A stretch of DNA of 38,686 bases, taken from Holophagae bacterium (GTDB lineage: Bacteria; Acidobacteriota; Thermoanaerobaculia; Thermoanaerobaculales; Thermoanaerobaculaceae). The DNA lies in the NCBI GenBank assembly GCA_012516935.1, contig JAAYVZ010000120.1:1-38686 (forward strand). Reading direction: 5' to 3'. The translations under genes were made by a program, and so were the position numbers. The notes under the pieces are model-generated. The model was not told the origin of the DNA, searched no databases, and saw only the letters and a program-made list of their open reading frames with translations. Below are positions 16,620-26,765 of this stretch, in pieces (within the stretch, counting starts at the first letter, position 1; each line of letters begins with the position of its first letter).

Positions 16620-19600
16620 ATGGCGATCACCAACCACGAGCGCGTCGGCAAGGCGCTGGAGCTGCTCAACGCCGGGCTCGGCCCGTTCGTCGAGCGGGAG
16701 CTTACGAGCGCGTATGGCGATCAGGTGGCCGCCCAGGTGCTGCGGCTGTTGGGCGAGGATCGCATGCTGGCCGGACGGCCGGCCGCCCAGTGGGACAGCG
16801 CGGCGCTGCTGCGGGTGATGTGGGACGGCTGGAATGACGTCTTCCGCAACACCCTCGGCAGGGCCGAGCGCACGCTCGTCTCGGAGCTGCGCGAGGTGCG
16901 CAACCGGTGGGCGCACCAGCAGCCGTTCTCCGGTGACGACGCGTACCGCGCCCTGGACTCGGTGGCGCGGCTGCTGAGCGCGGTCTCGGCGCCGCAGACC
17001 GACGAGCTGGAGCGGATGAAGACCGAGCTGCTGCGGGTGCGCTTCGAGGAGCAGCTCCGCGGCGAGCGCCGCAAGACCACCGGTGCGGCGATCGAGAGCC
17101 AGGCCACCGGCGGCCTCAAGCCGTGGCGGGAGGTGGTGACGCCCCACCCGGACGTGGCGAGCGGGCGCTACCAGCAGGCCGAGTTCGCCGCCGACCTCTG
17201 GCAGGTGCGGCTCGGCGAGGGCGCCCCGGAGTATCGCAACCCGGCCGAGTTCTTCCGTCGCACGTACCTGACCGAGAGCCTGCGCCAGCTCCTGGCGGGC
17301 GCCGTCCGGCGTCTGGGCGGGGACGGCGGCGATCCGGTGGTGCAACTCCAGACCAACTTCGGCGGCGGCAAGACCCACTCGATGCTGGCGCTCTACCACC
17401 TGTTCTCGGGCACGCCGTACAGCGAGCTGCTGGGCATCGACGACATCGTGCGGGAGGTGGGTGTCGGCCTGCCGTCGGCGGTCAGGCGGGTCGTGCTGGT
17501 CGGCAACCGGATCTCGCCGGGCAACCCGGTCACCAAGCCGGACGGCACGGTGGTGCGCACCCTGTGGGGCGAGCTGGCGTGGCAGCTCGGTGGCCGTCCG
17601 GCGTTCGACCGGGTGCGCGCCGACGACGAGCACGCGACGTGCCCCGGCGACGTGCTGCGCGAGCTGCTCGTCGAGGCCGGCCCGTGCCTGATCCTCATCG
17701 ACGAGTGGGTGGCGTACGCCCGCCAGCTCCACGAGGCGAGCGACCTGCCGGGCGGGAGCTTCGAGACCCACTTCACCTTTGCCCAAGCGCTGACCGAGTC
17801 CGCCAAGCTCGCGAAGCATTGCCTGGTGGTGATCAGCCTGCCGGCCTCGGACACCGCGGCCTCGCCGCACGTCCAGGCCGACGACGTCGAGATCGGAGGC
17901 GTGCGCGGGCGCGCCGCGCTCGAGCGGCTGCACAACGCGGTGGGGCGGGTCGAAGCATCGTGGCGGCCGGCGAGCGCCGAGGAGGGGTTCGAGATCGTGC
18001 GGCGGCGGCTGTTCGAACCGTTGGTGGAGAAAGGCCAGTTCGTGGCTCGCGACGGCGTGGCGCGGGCGTTTTACGACCTGTACCGCACGCAGCAGCAGGA
18101 GTTTCCGCCGGAGTGCCGCGACGCCCAGTACGAGCAGCGCCTCAAGGCCGCGTACCCGATCCACCCCGAGGTGTTCGACCGCCTGTACGGCGACTGGTCG
18201 ACGCTGGTGAAGTTCCAGCGCACGCGCGGCGTCCTGCGCCTGATGGCGGCGGTGATCCACAGCCTGTGGGAGAAGGGCGACCGCAACCCCCTGATTCAGC
18301 CGGCCAACCTGCCGATCGACGACCCGCTGGTGCAGTTCGAGCTTACACGCTACTTGTCGGAGAACTGGGTGCCGGTGATCGAGCGCGACGTGGACGGCCC
18401 CAAGGCCTTGCCGCTGCGCCTCGACGGCGAGGTCCCCAACCTCGGCAAATTCGCGGCGTGCCGGCGCGTGGCGCGGGCGATCTACCTCGGCTCGGCGCCG
18501 ATCGCCACCGCCGCCAACCGCGGCCTCGAGGACCGGCGCATCAAGCTCGGCTGCATGATGCCGGGGGAGTCGCCGGCGATCTTCGGGGATGCGCTGCGGC
18601 GGCTGGCGACGGCGGCGACCTACCTCTATCAGGACGGGACGCGGTACTGGTACTCGACGCAGCCCACCGTGACCAAGCTGGCGGAGGATCGGGCCGAGCA
18701 GCTCAAGCACGATCCCGACGCCGTGGTCAAGGAGCTGGACCGGCGACTGCGCGCCGACCTGGCGAAGACCGGCGACTTCAGGCGGGTCCACCCGCTGCCG
18801 TCCTCCCCGGCCGATGTTCCGGACGACTTCGACGCACGGCTCGTCGTGCTGGGGGTCGATCACCCGTACAGCAAGGAGCCCGGCAACGCCGCCGAGCAGC
18901 GAGCGAAGGCGATCCTCGAGTCGCGCGGCAGCGCGCCGCGCTTGTTCAGGAATACGCTGGTGTTCCTAGCGGCCGACAAGACCCGCCTGCAGGACCTCGA
19001 CGAGGCGGTCAGACGGTACCTGGCCTGGAGGTCGATCATCGCCGACAAGGAGGTGCTCGACCTCACGCCGCACCAGGTCAAGCAGGCCGACTCACAGATG
19101 GGCGGCGCCGACTCGACGGTGAGCGTACGCTTGCCGGAAACCTACCAGTGGCTCCTGGTGCCGGTGCAGTCCTCGCCCCAAGCGGGCGTCGAGTGGCAGG
19201 TCATCCGCCTTGCGGGCCAGGATCCGCTCGCGGTGCGGGCCAGCCGGCGGCTGCGGAGCGACGAGCTGCTGCTGACCGGGATGGCCGGCACGCGGCTGCG
19301 CCTGGAGCTGGAGCGCGTCCCGCTCTGGCGCGGGGATCACGTTAGCCTCAAGCAGCTCGTCGAGGACTTCGCCCGCTACCCCTACCTGCCGCGTCTGCGC
19401 GACCCGGGTGTGCTGGTCGGCGCGGTGCGCGACGGTCTCACGCTGCTGCTCTGGCAGGACGAGACGTTCGCCTGGGCCGACAGCTACGACGAGGCTGCCT
19501 CCCGCTACCGTGGGCTGCGATGCGGCCGAGATCCGGGGGTGTCCGAGGACACCCTTGCCGGGCTGTTGGTCCGCCCGGATGTGGCACTGCGCCAGCAGGC

Positions 19601-19964
19601 GGCTGAGACGCCTCCGGCAGGGCCGGGGCCGACGCCTCCCGGTCCCGGCGGCTCAGGAGCGGAAGGTGGCACGGGCGCCGGGGGCTCAGCAGCTCCAGGA
19701 GAGGAATCTGACGCCGAGCGGCCGGTGCAGCCCAAGCGCTTCCATGGCAGCGTGGCCCTCGACGCCACCCGCGTGGGGCGCGACGCCGGCCGCGTCGCCG
19801 ACGAGGTGATCGCCCACCTCAACGGCCTGGTCGGCGCCCGCGTGACCGTGACCCTGGAGATCGAGGCCGAGGTCCCGTCCGGAACCCCCGAGCACGTCGT
19901 CCGCACCGTCACCGAGAACAGCCGAACCCTGAGGTTCACCTCCCACGGTTTCGAGAAGGAGTGA
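16620..19964 (+). CDS. DUF499 ATPase with N-terminal Swt1-like HEPN domain (defence)
   Basis: An 1114-residue protein. The N-terminus (about 1-125) looks like a Swt1-type HEPN domain: VGKALELLNAGLGPFVERELT at the start, and an R-x4-H motif, RNRWAH (R94-H99), as in HEPN ribonucleases. DUF499 follows, with Walker A TNFGGGKTHSM (245-255) and a Walker B-like CLILIDEWVAYARQL near 360. A Pro/Gly-rich linker (about 998-1030) leads to a C-terminal domain with VTLEIEAEVPSG. ATG 16620 has AAAGGAG upstream. DUF499 ATPases pair with DUF1156 methylases and helicases in defence loci, completing the trio here. RNase activity of the HEPN part is inference. Confidence 0.9.
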   Translation: MAITNHERVGKALELLNAGLGPFVERELTSAYGDQVAAQVLRLLGEDRMLAGRPAAQWDSAALLRVMWDGWNDVFRNTLGRAERTLVSELREVRNRWAHQQPFSGDDAYRALDSVARLLSAVSAPQTDELERMKTELLRVRFEEQLRGERRKTTGAAIESQATGGLKPWREVVTPHPDVASGRYQQAEFAADLWQVRLGEGAPEYRNPAEFFRRTYLTESLRQLLAGAVRRLGGDGGDPVVQLQTNFGGGKTHSMLALYHLFSGTPYSELLGIDDIVREVGVGLPSAVRRVVLVGNRISPGNPVTKPDGTVVRTLWGELAWQLGGRPAFDRVRADDEHATCPGDVLRELLVEAGPCLILIDEWVAYARQLHEASDLPGGSFETHFTFAQALTESAKLAKHCLVVISLPASDTAASPHVQADDVEIGGVRGRAALERLHNAVGRVEASWRPASAEEGFEIVRRRLFEPLVEKGQFVARDGVARAFYDLYRTQQQEFPPECRDAQYEQRLKAAYPIHPEVFDRLYGDWSTLVKFQRTRGVLRLMAAVIHSLWEKGDRNPLIQPANLPIDDPLVQFELTRYLSENWVPVIERDVDGPKALPLRLDGEVPNLGKFAACRRVARAIYLGSAPIATAANRGLEDRRIKLGCMMPGESPAIFGDALRRLATAATYLYQDGTRYWYSTQPTVTKLAEDRAEQLKHDPDAVVKELDRRLRADLAKTGDFRRVHPLPSSPADVPDDFDARLVVLGVDHPYSKEPGNAAEQRAKAILESRGSAPRLFRNTLVFLAADKTRLQDLDEAVRRYLAWRSIIADKEVLDLTPHQVKQADSQMGGADSTVSVRLPETYQWLLVPVQSSPQAGVEWQVIRLAGQDPLAVRASRRLRSDELLLTGMAGTRLRLELERVPLWRGDHVSLKQLVEDFARYPYLPRLRDPGVLVGAVRDGLTLLLWQDETFAWADSYDEAASRYRGLRCGRDPGVSEDTLAGLLVRPDVALRQQAAETPPAGPGPTPPGPGGSGAEGGTGAGGSAAPGEESDAERPVQPKRFHGSVALDATRVGRDAGRVADEVIAHLNGLVGARVTVTLEIEAEVPSGTPEHVVRTVTENSRTLRFTSHGFEKE

Positions 19965-19970
19965 GGGCGA

Positions 19971-19989
19971 GCCAAGGTTGACTCTTGGC
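19971..19989 (+). terminator. Weak hairpin after the DUF499 gene
   Basis: GCCAAG (19971-19976) and CTTGGC (19984-19989) pair around a 7-nt loop, 6 nt past the stop. No T-tract follows, so it may be a Rho-assisted or processing hairpin only. Confidence 0.3.
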
Positions 19990-20031
19990 GAGCCTGGGGG
20001 TTCGGGGGGCTTTCGGGCGCGGGGGGCTGGG

Positions 20032-20053
20032 TGGGGGGCGGCCCGGCCCCCCG
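20032..20053 (-). terminator. GC hairpin after the tRNA operon
   Basis: A 7-bp stem, GGGGGGC/GCCCCCC, with a 6-nt GC loop lies about 10 nt beyond the 3' end of tRNA-Arg(CCG) on the - strand. It has no T-run. It probably ends or processes the four-tRNA transcript. Ends are approximate within the G/C runs. Confidence 0.4.
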
Positions 20054-20061
20054 AAATAAGA

Positions 20062-20139
20062 TGGTGTGCCCGGCGCGATTCGAACGCGCGGCCTTCAGAT
20101 CCGGAGTCTGACGCTCTATCCGGGCTGAGCTACGGGCAC
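20062..20139 (-). tRNA. tRNA-Arg (anticodon CCG)
   Basis: On the - strand, acceptor GTGCCCG pairs with CGGGCAC. The anticodon stem TCAGA/TCTGA holds loop CTCCGGA with CCG. The T arm is GCGCG-TTCGAAT-CGCGC. The discriminator is A and CCA is encoded. It is the last gene of the four-tRNA operon, and its 3' end faces the defence island, the side where integrating elements commonly insert. Confidence 0.95.
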
Positions 20140-20157
20140 ACACGGAAAGGGCAAACA

Positions 20158-20235
20158 TGGGGTGGACGAGGGGATTTGAACCCCCGACCATCGGAGCCAC
20201 AGTCCGATGCTCTACCTAGCTGAGCTACGCCCACC
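20158..20235 (-). tRNA. tRNA-His (anticodon GTG)
   Basis: On the - strand, acceptor GTGGGCG pairs with CGTCCAC. The histidine-specific extra G at -1 faces C73. The anticodon loop CTGTGGC has GTG in stem TCGGA/TCCGA. CCA is encoded. Confidence 0.95.
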
Positions 20236-20246
20236 ACAGTCGTGTT

Positions 20247-20323
20247 TGGCCTGCCTGAGAGGATTCGAACCTCCGACCCGCGGATTAGAAGTCCGCCGCT
20301 CTATCCAGCTGAGCTACAGGCAG
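20247..20323 (-). tRNA. tRNA-Arg (anticodon TCT)
   Basis: On the - strand, acceptor CTGCCTG pairs with CAGGCAG. The anticodon loop CTTCTAA gives TCT in stem GCGGA/TCCGC. The T loop is TTCGAAT, the discriminator is G, and CCA is encoded. It reads AGA/AGG codons. Confidence 0.95.
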
Positions 20324-20366
20324 ATCGGTGGAAACGAGAAGCGCCGCCGGAGGCCCTCCCGGGCAC

Positions 20367-20443
<77 letters not shown>

Positions 20444-20503
20444 TCTCCTGCAGCTTGAACCCTCTGGGCTCACAAAGAGCAACCCCCCACATGGGGAACC
20501 ACA

Positions 20504-20532
20504 ACGGTAGCAACCGCGGCGGTACCCGTCAA
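20504..20532 (-). promoter_or_regulatory. Promoter of the Pro-Arg-His-Arg tRNA operon
   Basis: On the - strand, TTGACG (20532-20527), a 17-nt spacer and TACCGT (20509-20504) form a -35/-10 pair upstream of tRNA-Pro. It is divergent from the tRNA-Ser promoter in the same 227-nt gap. Confidence 0.6.
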
Positions 20533-20628
20533 GCCGGTCGAGCGCCGCTCGGGGTGCTCCGAGGCGTGGCTGGGGCGGCAGGCATCGGCATCCGTTCGCT
20601 GGCCACCGACCCATCGGAGCGCCGCCTC

Positions 20629-20657
20629 TCGACCCGGCGAATACCGGGTGGTAGACT
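20629..20657 (+). promoter_or_regulatory. Promoter of tRNA-Ser
   Basis: TCGACC (20629-20634), a 17-nt spacer and TAGACT (20652-20657) match -35 and -10 boxes at 4/6 each. The expected start is about 6 nt before the tRNA. Confidence 0.55.
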
Positions 20658-20670
20658 GCGGCCCCAGCGC

Positions 20671-20764
<94 letters not shown>

Positions 20765-20799
20765 CCCCTGATCCCACTCCCCAGGCCAGGAGGCGTTGT

Positions 20800-22272
20800 A
20801 TGACGGTTCGCGTGCGCTTCGCGCCCTCACCCACCGGTTACCTGCACATGGGCGGCGCCCGGACGGCGCTGTTCTGCTGGCTGTTCGCCCGCCAGCACCG
20901 AGGTACGTTCATCCTCCGCATCGAGGATACCGACGCCGAGCGCTCGACCTGGGAGATGACCCAGGGGATCCTGGACGGCCTCGCCTGGCTCGGGCTCGAC
21001 TGGGATGAGGGGCCGTACCTGCAGTCGGAAGGGATCCCGCTGCACCGCGAGGCGGCGCTGTCGCTGCTCGAGAAGGGCCTGGCGTATCGCTGCTTCGCCA
21101 CGCCCGAGCAGCTCGAGATCCAGCGCCACCAGGAGCAGGCGAAAGGCGGGCAGTGGCGGTTCGATCCGTTCTCGCGCCACCTCTCGCGCGCCGAGAGCGA
21201 CCGGCTGGCGGCTGAGGGGCGGCCGTTCGTGGTTCGGTTCCGGGTGCCGGACGACGCACGGGTGCGCTTTGTCGACCACGTCTACGGCGAGCAGGAGCGG
21301 ACGGCGAAGGACATCGAGGATATCGCCCTGCTGCGGCCGGACGGCACGCCGCTGTACAACCTCTCGGTGGTGGTGGACGACATCCGCATGCGGATCACGC
21401 ACATCATCCGCGGGCAGGACCATCTCATCAACACCTTCAAGCAGGTGCTGCTCTACCAGGGGCTGGGCGCGCCGTTGCCGGAGTTCGCCCACCTGCCGCT
21501 CATCCTGGCGCCGGGGAAAGCCAAGCTCTCCAAGCGGGCGCACGGTGAGGTGGTGGCGGTGACCACCTACAAGCAGCGAGGTTTCCTTCCGGGGGCGTTT
21601 CGCAACTTCCTGGCGCTGCTCGGCTGGGCACCGGGCGACGATCGAGAGATTCTCAGCACCGAGGAGATGATCCAGCTCTTCGACCTCGACGCCATCAACC
21701 GCGCAAACGCGGTGTTCAACTTCACCGAGGGCGACCCGGAGAACTGGACCGATTCCAAGGCGCTGTGGATGAACGGTGTCTACCTGACGCGCACGCCGAT
21801 CGACGAGCTGCTACCGCATGTCGAGCGGACCTTGAAAGACGCCGGGCTGTGGGACGAGGCGTGGGCGGGACCGGAGCGGGAGCGTTTTGCAGCCACGGTC
21901 GACCTGATCCGCCAGCGCTACCACTCGCTGCTCGACTTCGCGGGCCGAGGGCGGCCGTACTTCAGCGAGGACTACGCCTTCGAGCCGGAGGCGGTGGAGA
22001 AAAACCTCGCGGAGCCTCGCCTGCGCGCGTGGCTGCCGATGCTCGCCGAGCGCCTTGTCGCCGTCGACCCCTGGGTCCACGAGGGCGTCGAGCAGGCGAT
22101 TCGCGGTCTCGCCGAGGAGCTGGGGGTCAAGGCCGGTGTGCTCATCAACGCCGCGCGCACGGCCTGCACCGGTCAGAAGGTCGGCCCGGGGCTGTTCGAG
22201 CTGCTCGTCGTTCTGGGCCGCGACCGCGTCGCCTCCCGCCTGCGCCGGGCCGTGTCCCGGCTCCCGCTCTGA
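20800..22272 (+). CDS. gltX: Glutamyl-tRNA synthetase
   Basis: A class Ic aminoacyl-tRNA synthetase of 490 residues that charges tRNA-Glu. The HIGH signature appears as PSPTGYLHMGGAR (9-21), and the KMSKS signature as AKLSKRAHG (about 241-248). The catalytic-core phrases RIEDTDAERS, YNLSVVVDDIRMRITHIIRG and the tail helices are typical. ATG 20800 follows AGGAGG. A separate GlnRS is present in this window, so Gln-tRNA is probably charged directly. The gene is convergent with tyrA; 40 nt lie between the stops. Confidence 0.97.
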   Translation: MTVRVRFAPSPTGYLHMGGARTALFCWLFARQHRGTFILRIEDTDAERSTWEMTQGILDGLAWLGLDWDEGPYLQSEGIPLHREAALSLLEKGLAYRCFATPEQLEIQRHQEQAKGGQWRFDPFSRHLSRAESDRLAAEGRPFVVRFRVPDDARVRFVDHVYGEQERTAKDIEDIALLRPDGTPLYNLSVVVDDIRMRITHIIRGQDHLINTFKQVLLYQGLGAPLPEFAHLPLILAPGKAKLSKRAHGEVVAVTTYKQRGFLPGAFRNFLALLGWAPGDDREILSTEEMIQLFDLDAINRANAVFNFTEGDPENWTDSKALWMNGVYLTRTPIDELLPHVERTLKDAGLWDEAWAGPERERFAATVDLIRQRYHSLLDFAGRGRPYFSEDYAFEPEAVEKNLAEPRLRAWLPMLAERLVAVDPWVHEGVEQAIRGLAEELGVKAGVLINAARTACTGQKVGPGLFELLVVLGRDRVASRLRRAVSRLPL

Positions 22273-22312
22273 ATCCCGCCGCCGGCCGCTTGGCGTGCAC
22301 TCCGGCGTGAGG

Positions 22313-23443
22313 TCATGAACAGGCCTGAGTCATGCGGCTGTGGCCGAGGATGGTCGTGAGCAGAGGCTCCCAAAGCTCGGGGGGAACCCCTTCTTCGCTG
22401 GCCCAGGACCGCCAGAGCTCCGTCAGTCGTGCCTCACGGGAAGCATCGAGGACCTGGGCTCCAGCCTCCCGCTTGAGGGCGCCGATCCCGCGCACGGCGT
22501 GGAGGCGGCGGCCGAGGGTCGCGAGCAGCGTCGTGTCACATCGATCCACAACCGCCCGCAGGGCGTGTTGACGACCGGTGGGGCGTGGCTGCTGGTCCAG
22601 CGCTCGCCGGGCGGCCGAGAGCTCTCGCCACAGCGGTTCCAGGGTGTCCGCCGCCAGCGCCTGGCGCAGCTCCCCGATCGCGGCCTGAAGTCGGTCGAGC
22701 GCGTCGAGCACGGGTGCCCGGTTGGTGGCGAGGATGCCCGACCACACCTCCCACGCGGAGCCGGCAACGCGTGTCATCTCGCGAAAGGCAGGGCCAGCGA
22801 CGGTGGGCAGCACGCCGTGGGTGGCGTCGGCATCCCGGGCGAGCGTCATCAGCGCCAGGGCGACGAGCTGGGGAACGTGACTGGTGGCGGCGAGCACCTG
22901 GTCGTGCTCGCAGGGATCGAGAGCCAGCGGGGTCGCACCCAGGTCGCGCACGAGGTCGAGCACGGTGAGCCAGTGCTCTTCGTGCACGTCGGTCGGGGGG
23001 CACAGGACGTAGGGTCGACCGCGAAACAGGCGCGGGTCGATCGCACCTACACCGCAGCGCTCGCTGCCGGCAAGGGGGTGGCCGCCCACGAACGCCGCTT
23101 TGGCAGGCAGCACCTCGCTCGCCCTCGCGCAGATCAGAGCCTTGGTGCTGCCGACGTCGGTGACCAGGGTTCCTGGCGCGAGCCGTGGTGCGACCGCCGG
23201 CAGCAGGTCGAGGATGGCGTCGACCGGCGCGGCCAGGATCACCAGCCTCGTTTCGGCGAGGTGAGGGTCCGCCTCGCCGAAAGTCACGGCCTCGTCGACC
23301 GCTCCGGTCCGGGTGAGGGCCGCGAGGCGGTCGGGGAGGTCGACACCCACGACGCGCTCATGGGGCCGTGCGCGCCGCAGCGCTGCCGCGAGCGAGCCGC
23401 CGATCACGCCGCAGCCGACAATGACCGTCGTGGCACTACACAT
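22313..23443 (-). CDS. tyrA: TyrA: prephenate dehydrogenase with C-terminal chorismate mutase
   Basis: A 376-residue bifunctional enzyme of tyrosine synthesis. The N-terminal part is an NAD(P)-binding prephenate dehydrogenase: Rossmann motif [13 protein letters not shown] (about 7-19), LVTDVGSTK, and [12 protein letters not shown]. The last ~90 residues look like an AroQ chorismate mutase: [34 protein letters not shown] and LGHSRMTQ. The R, R, K, D, RE and Q residues fit the mutase active site. E. coli TyrA has the two domains in the opposite order. The start overlaps the upstream DAHP synthase end by 8 nt, so the pair is an operon. Dehydrogenase certain; mutase likely. Confidence 0.92.
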   Translation of the reverse strand: MCSATTVIVGCGVIGGSLAAALRRARPHERVVGVDLPDRLAALTRTGAVDEAVTFGEADPHLAETRLVILAAPVDAILDLLPAVAPRLAPGTLVTDVGSTKALICARASEVLPAKAAFVGGHPLAGSERCGVGAIDPRLFRGRPYVLCPPTDVHEEHWLTVLDLVRDLGATPLALDPCEHDQVLAATSHVPQLVALALMTLARDADATHGVLPTVAGPAFREMTRVAGSAWEVWSGILATNRAPVLDALDRLQAAIGELRQALAADTLEPLWRELSAARRALDQQPRPTGRQHALRAVVDRCDTTLLATLGRRLHAVRGIGALKREAGAQVLDASREARLTELWRSWASEEGVPPELWEPLLTTILGHSRMTQACS

Positions 23444-24464
23444 GGCAGCCTCCCAAGGGGCGCCCGAGCGCTGCGGCGATCATCCGGCAGCGGTTGGCGG
23501 TGGCGGCGAACTCCTCGGCGGTGAGGGACTGCGGGCCGTCGGAGAGCGCGTGGTCGGGGTCCGGGTGGATCTCGACGAGCAAGCCGTCCGCGCCCACTGC
23601 GACCGCGGCACGCGCCAGCGACGGCACGAGTTTCCGGTGCCCGGCGGCGTGGCTCGGGTCGACCACCACAGGCAGGTGCGAAAGCCCCTTGACCACCGGT
23701 ACGGCCGAGAGATCGAGCGTGTTGCGCGTGGCGGTCTCGAAGGTCCGGATCCCCCGTTCACAGAGGATGACGTGGGGGTTCCCGGCGGCGAGAACGTAGT
23801 CGGCGGCAGCGAGCCACTCGGCGATGGTTGCCGACAGCCCCCGCTTGAGCAGGACCGGCCGGCTGGCGTGCCCGAGCGCGTCGAGGAGGGGGAAGTTCTG
23901 CATGTTGCGGGCACCGACCTGGAGCAGATCGGCGTACGCGCTCACGGCCGCGATCTGCTCGACGCCAAGGACCTCGGTGCACACGGCGAGGCCGTGGCGA
24001 TCGGCAGCGCCGCGAAGCATGCGTAGCCCCGGCTCGCCCAGCCCGCGGAACTCGTGCGGCGAGGTGCGCGGCTTGAACACGCCACCGCGCAGGATCCTCC
24101 CCCCGGCCGCCGCGACCGCCGTGGCTGCGGCCTCGATCTGCTCCTCGCTCTCGACCGCGCAGGGGCCGGCGATGAGCACGACCTCGGGACCACCCACGGT
24201 CACATCCCCCACAGCGACGAGGCTGGGCTCGGGGTGGAACGCCCGGCACGCCAGCCGGTACGGGGTCGACAGCCGGAGCACCTCCCGGACTCCAGGTAGC
24301 CCGGCGAAACGCTGGGGCGAGAGACTGTGGCAGTCGCCCACGAGGCCGAGGATCGAGTGCTCGGTGCCATCGGAGCGGTGCACCTCGAGCCCGTGAGCGC
24401 GTGCCACGGCGAAAACCCCATCGATCTCGTCCTCGCTGGCCTGATGGTCAAGAACGATCAGCAT
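23436..24464 (-). CDS. aroF: 3-deoxy-7-phosphoheptulonate (DAHP) synthase, type I-beta
   Basis: A 342-residue DAHP synthase, which condenses PEP and erythrose 4-phosphate in the first step of the shikimate pathway. The first ~70 residues form the ferredoxin-like regulatory domain of the Thermotoga-type I-beta enzymes. The barrel has [59 protein letters not shown] and [15 protein letters not shown] 24464 follows GGAGGAGG. A Tyr-rich leader and nested hairpins lie upstream, and tyrA is the next gene, so tyrosine-responsive expression is likely. Confidence 0.95.
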   Translation of the reverse strand: MLIVLDHQASEDEIDGVFAVARAHGLEVHRSDGTEHSILGLVGDCHSLSPQRFAGLPGVREVLRLSTPYRLACRAFHPEPSLVAVGDVTVGGPEVVLIAGPCAVESEEQIEAAATAVAAAGGRILRGGVFKPRTSPHEFRGLGEPGLRMLRGAADRHGLAVCTEVLGVEQIAAVSAYADLLQVGARNMQNFPLLDALGHASRPVLLKRGLSATIAEWLAAADYVLAAGNPHVILCERGIRTFETATRNTLDLSAVPVVKGLSHLPVVVDPSHAAGHRKLVPSLARAAVAVGADGLLVEIHPDPDHALSDGPQSLTAEEFAATANRCRMIAAALGRPLGGCHV

Positions 24465-24490
24465 CTCTGGCCTCCTCCAGAACGCAAGCA

Positions 24491-24570
24491 GCCCACCCGA
24501 TCTGGGTGGGCCGCGTGATCTGTGTCGTGTGCTCTGCTCGACGCTCGTCCGCCTTGCCCACCCTATGGGG
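24491..24570 (-). promoter_or_regulatory. Candidate tyrosine attenuator
   Basis: Reading the - strand, the leader end has ACCCT, which pairs with AGGGT (segments 1 and 2). Segment 2 is GGGTGGGC (24563-24556), just after the leader stop codon. Segment 3 is GCCCACCC (24511-24504) and segment 4 is GGGTGGGC (24498-24491). Segments 2 and 4 are identical 8-mers and compete for 3. The 3:4 stem has an AGATC loop and is followed by a T-containing but not pure T stretch (TGCTTGCGTTCT). A ribosome stalled at Tyr codons would favour 2:3 and expression; one at the stop would cover 2 and favour 3:4. The pairings are seen; the switch is inference. Confidence 0.7.
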
Positions 24571-24613
24571 AGGGTCCGTAATACCGGGCGGCGTAGCGGC
24601 GCGAGCAGCTCAT
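24563..24613 (-). CDS. Tyr-rich leader peptide upstream of aroF-tyrA
   Basis: A 16-residue reading frame, MSCSRRYAARYYGPSP, with Tyr at 7, 11 and 12. It ends with TAG at the beginning of the regulatory hairpin array, about 98 nt before aroF. Three Tyr codons in 16, with two adjacent, are what an attenuator of a tyrosine operon would use as a sensor. A candidate extended -10, TGG-TATTCT, sits only 9 nt before the ATG, so the mRNA may be nearly leaderless. No strong ribosome binding site is seen. Confidence 0.65.
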   Translation of the reverse strand: MSCSRRYAARYYGPSP

Positions 24614-24622
24614 CTCAGCCCG

Positions 24623-24631
24623 AGAATACCA
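24623..24631 (-). promoter_or_regulatory. Possible extended -10 promoter of the leader-aroF-tyrA operon
   Basis: On the - strand, TGG followed by TATTCT forms an extended -10 element ending 9 nt before the leader ATG. A -35 was not recognised. The transcript would begin at or just before the ATG. Confidence 0.4.
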
Positions 24632-24703
24632 CACGAAATCCTCGTCGGGGTGCGAGGCTGGCGGTCCCGCGCCGTACGGCAAAACCAACGACGGCGGCGT
24701 ACC

Positions 24704-26392
<1,689 letters not shown>

Positions 26393-26524
26393 GTGGATGC
26401 TCCCGGCCGATGACCTCGGCCCGGCGGTTCGGCTCGCCTGGTGCGGGACCGCGCACGGTCCCTCGGGAAGCAGCTTGCCGACGCGCTGGAACCGGATGGT
26501 AGCACAGCAGAAGCGCGGCCTGGC

Positions 26525-26555
26525 TTGACAAGCGCCACCCGCGGCCGGCTAGAAT
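26525..26555 (+). promoter_or_regulatory. Promoter of tRNA-Gln
   Basis: A perfect -35 TTGACA (26525-26530), a 19-nt spacer and TAGAAT (26550-26555, 5/6) lie 15 nt before the tRNA. The spacer is slightly long. Confidence 0.6.
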
Positions 26556-26570
26556 GCTGGTTGCCGTTGC

Positions 26571-26644
26571 TGGGGAGTCGTTCAACGGCAGGACACGTGG
26601 CTCTGGACCACGGTATCGGGGTTCGAATCCCTGCTCCCCAGCCA
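26571..26644 (+). tRNA. tRNA-Gln (anticodon CTG)
   Basis: Acceptor TGGGGAG pairs with CTCCCCA. The anticodon loop CTCTGGA gives CTG in stem GTGG/CCAC. The T loop is TTCGAAT, the discriminator is G, and CCA is encoded. The weak U1-A72 type acceptor end is typical of tRNA-Gln. Confidence 0.95.
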
Positions 26645-26739
26645 ACCCACCCGCTCCCACCCGGTCGAAGGTCAAGAGTCAAACCCAAGGAGTGCTTCTG
26701 TGCCGTCGAGGCAGGATACGCACCTTGCATGAGCGCGCA

Positions 26740-26757
26740 CGCCCGCGACAGCGGGCG
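26740..26757. terminator. GC hairpin between tRNA-Gln and the acyltransferase gene
   Basis: CGCCCGC-gaca-GCGGGCG is a 7-bp stem with a tetraloop. It lies between the + strand tRNA and the 3' end of a - strand gene, so it could act for both. No clear T-tract. Confidence 0.45.
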
Positions 26758-26765
26758 CTCGACCT

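Noticed and set aside
4500-20100. Mobile element with integrase and att direct repeats
   Set aside because: No integrase or transposase gene was seen and no copy of the tRNA-Arg end was found near 4500-4800.
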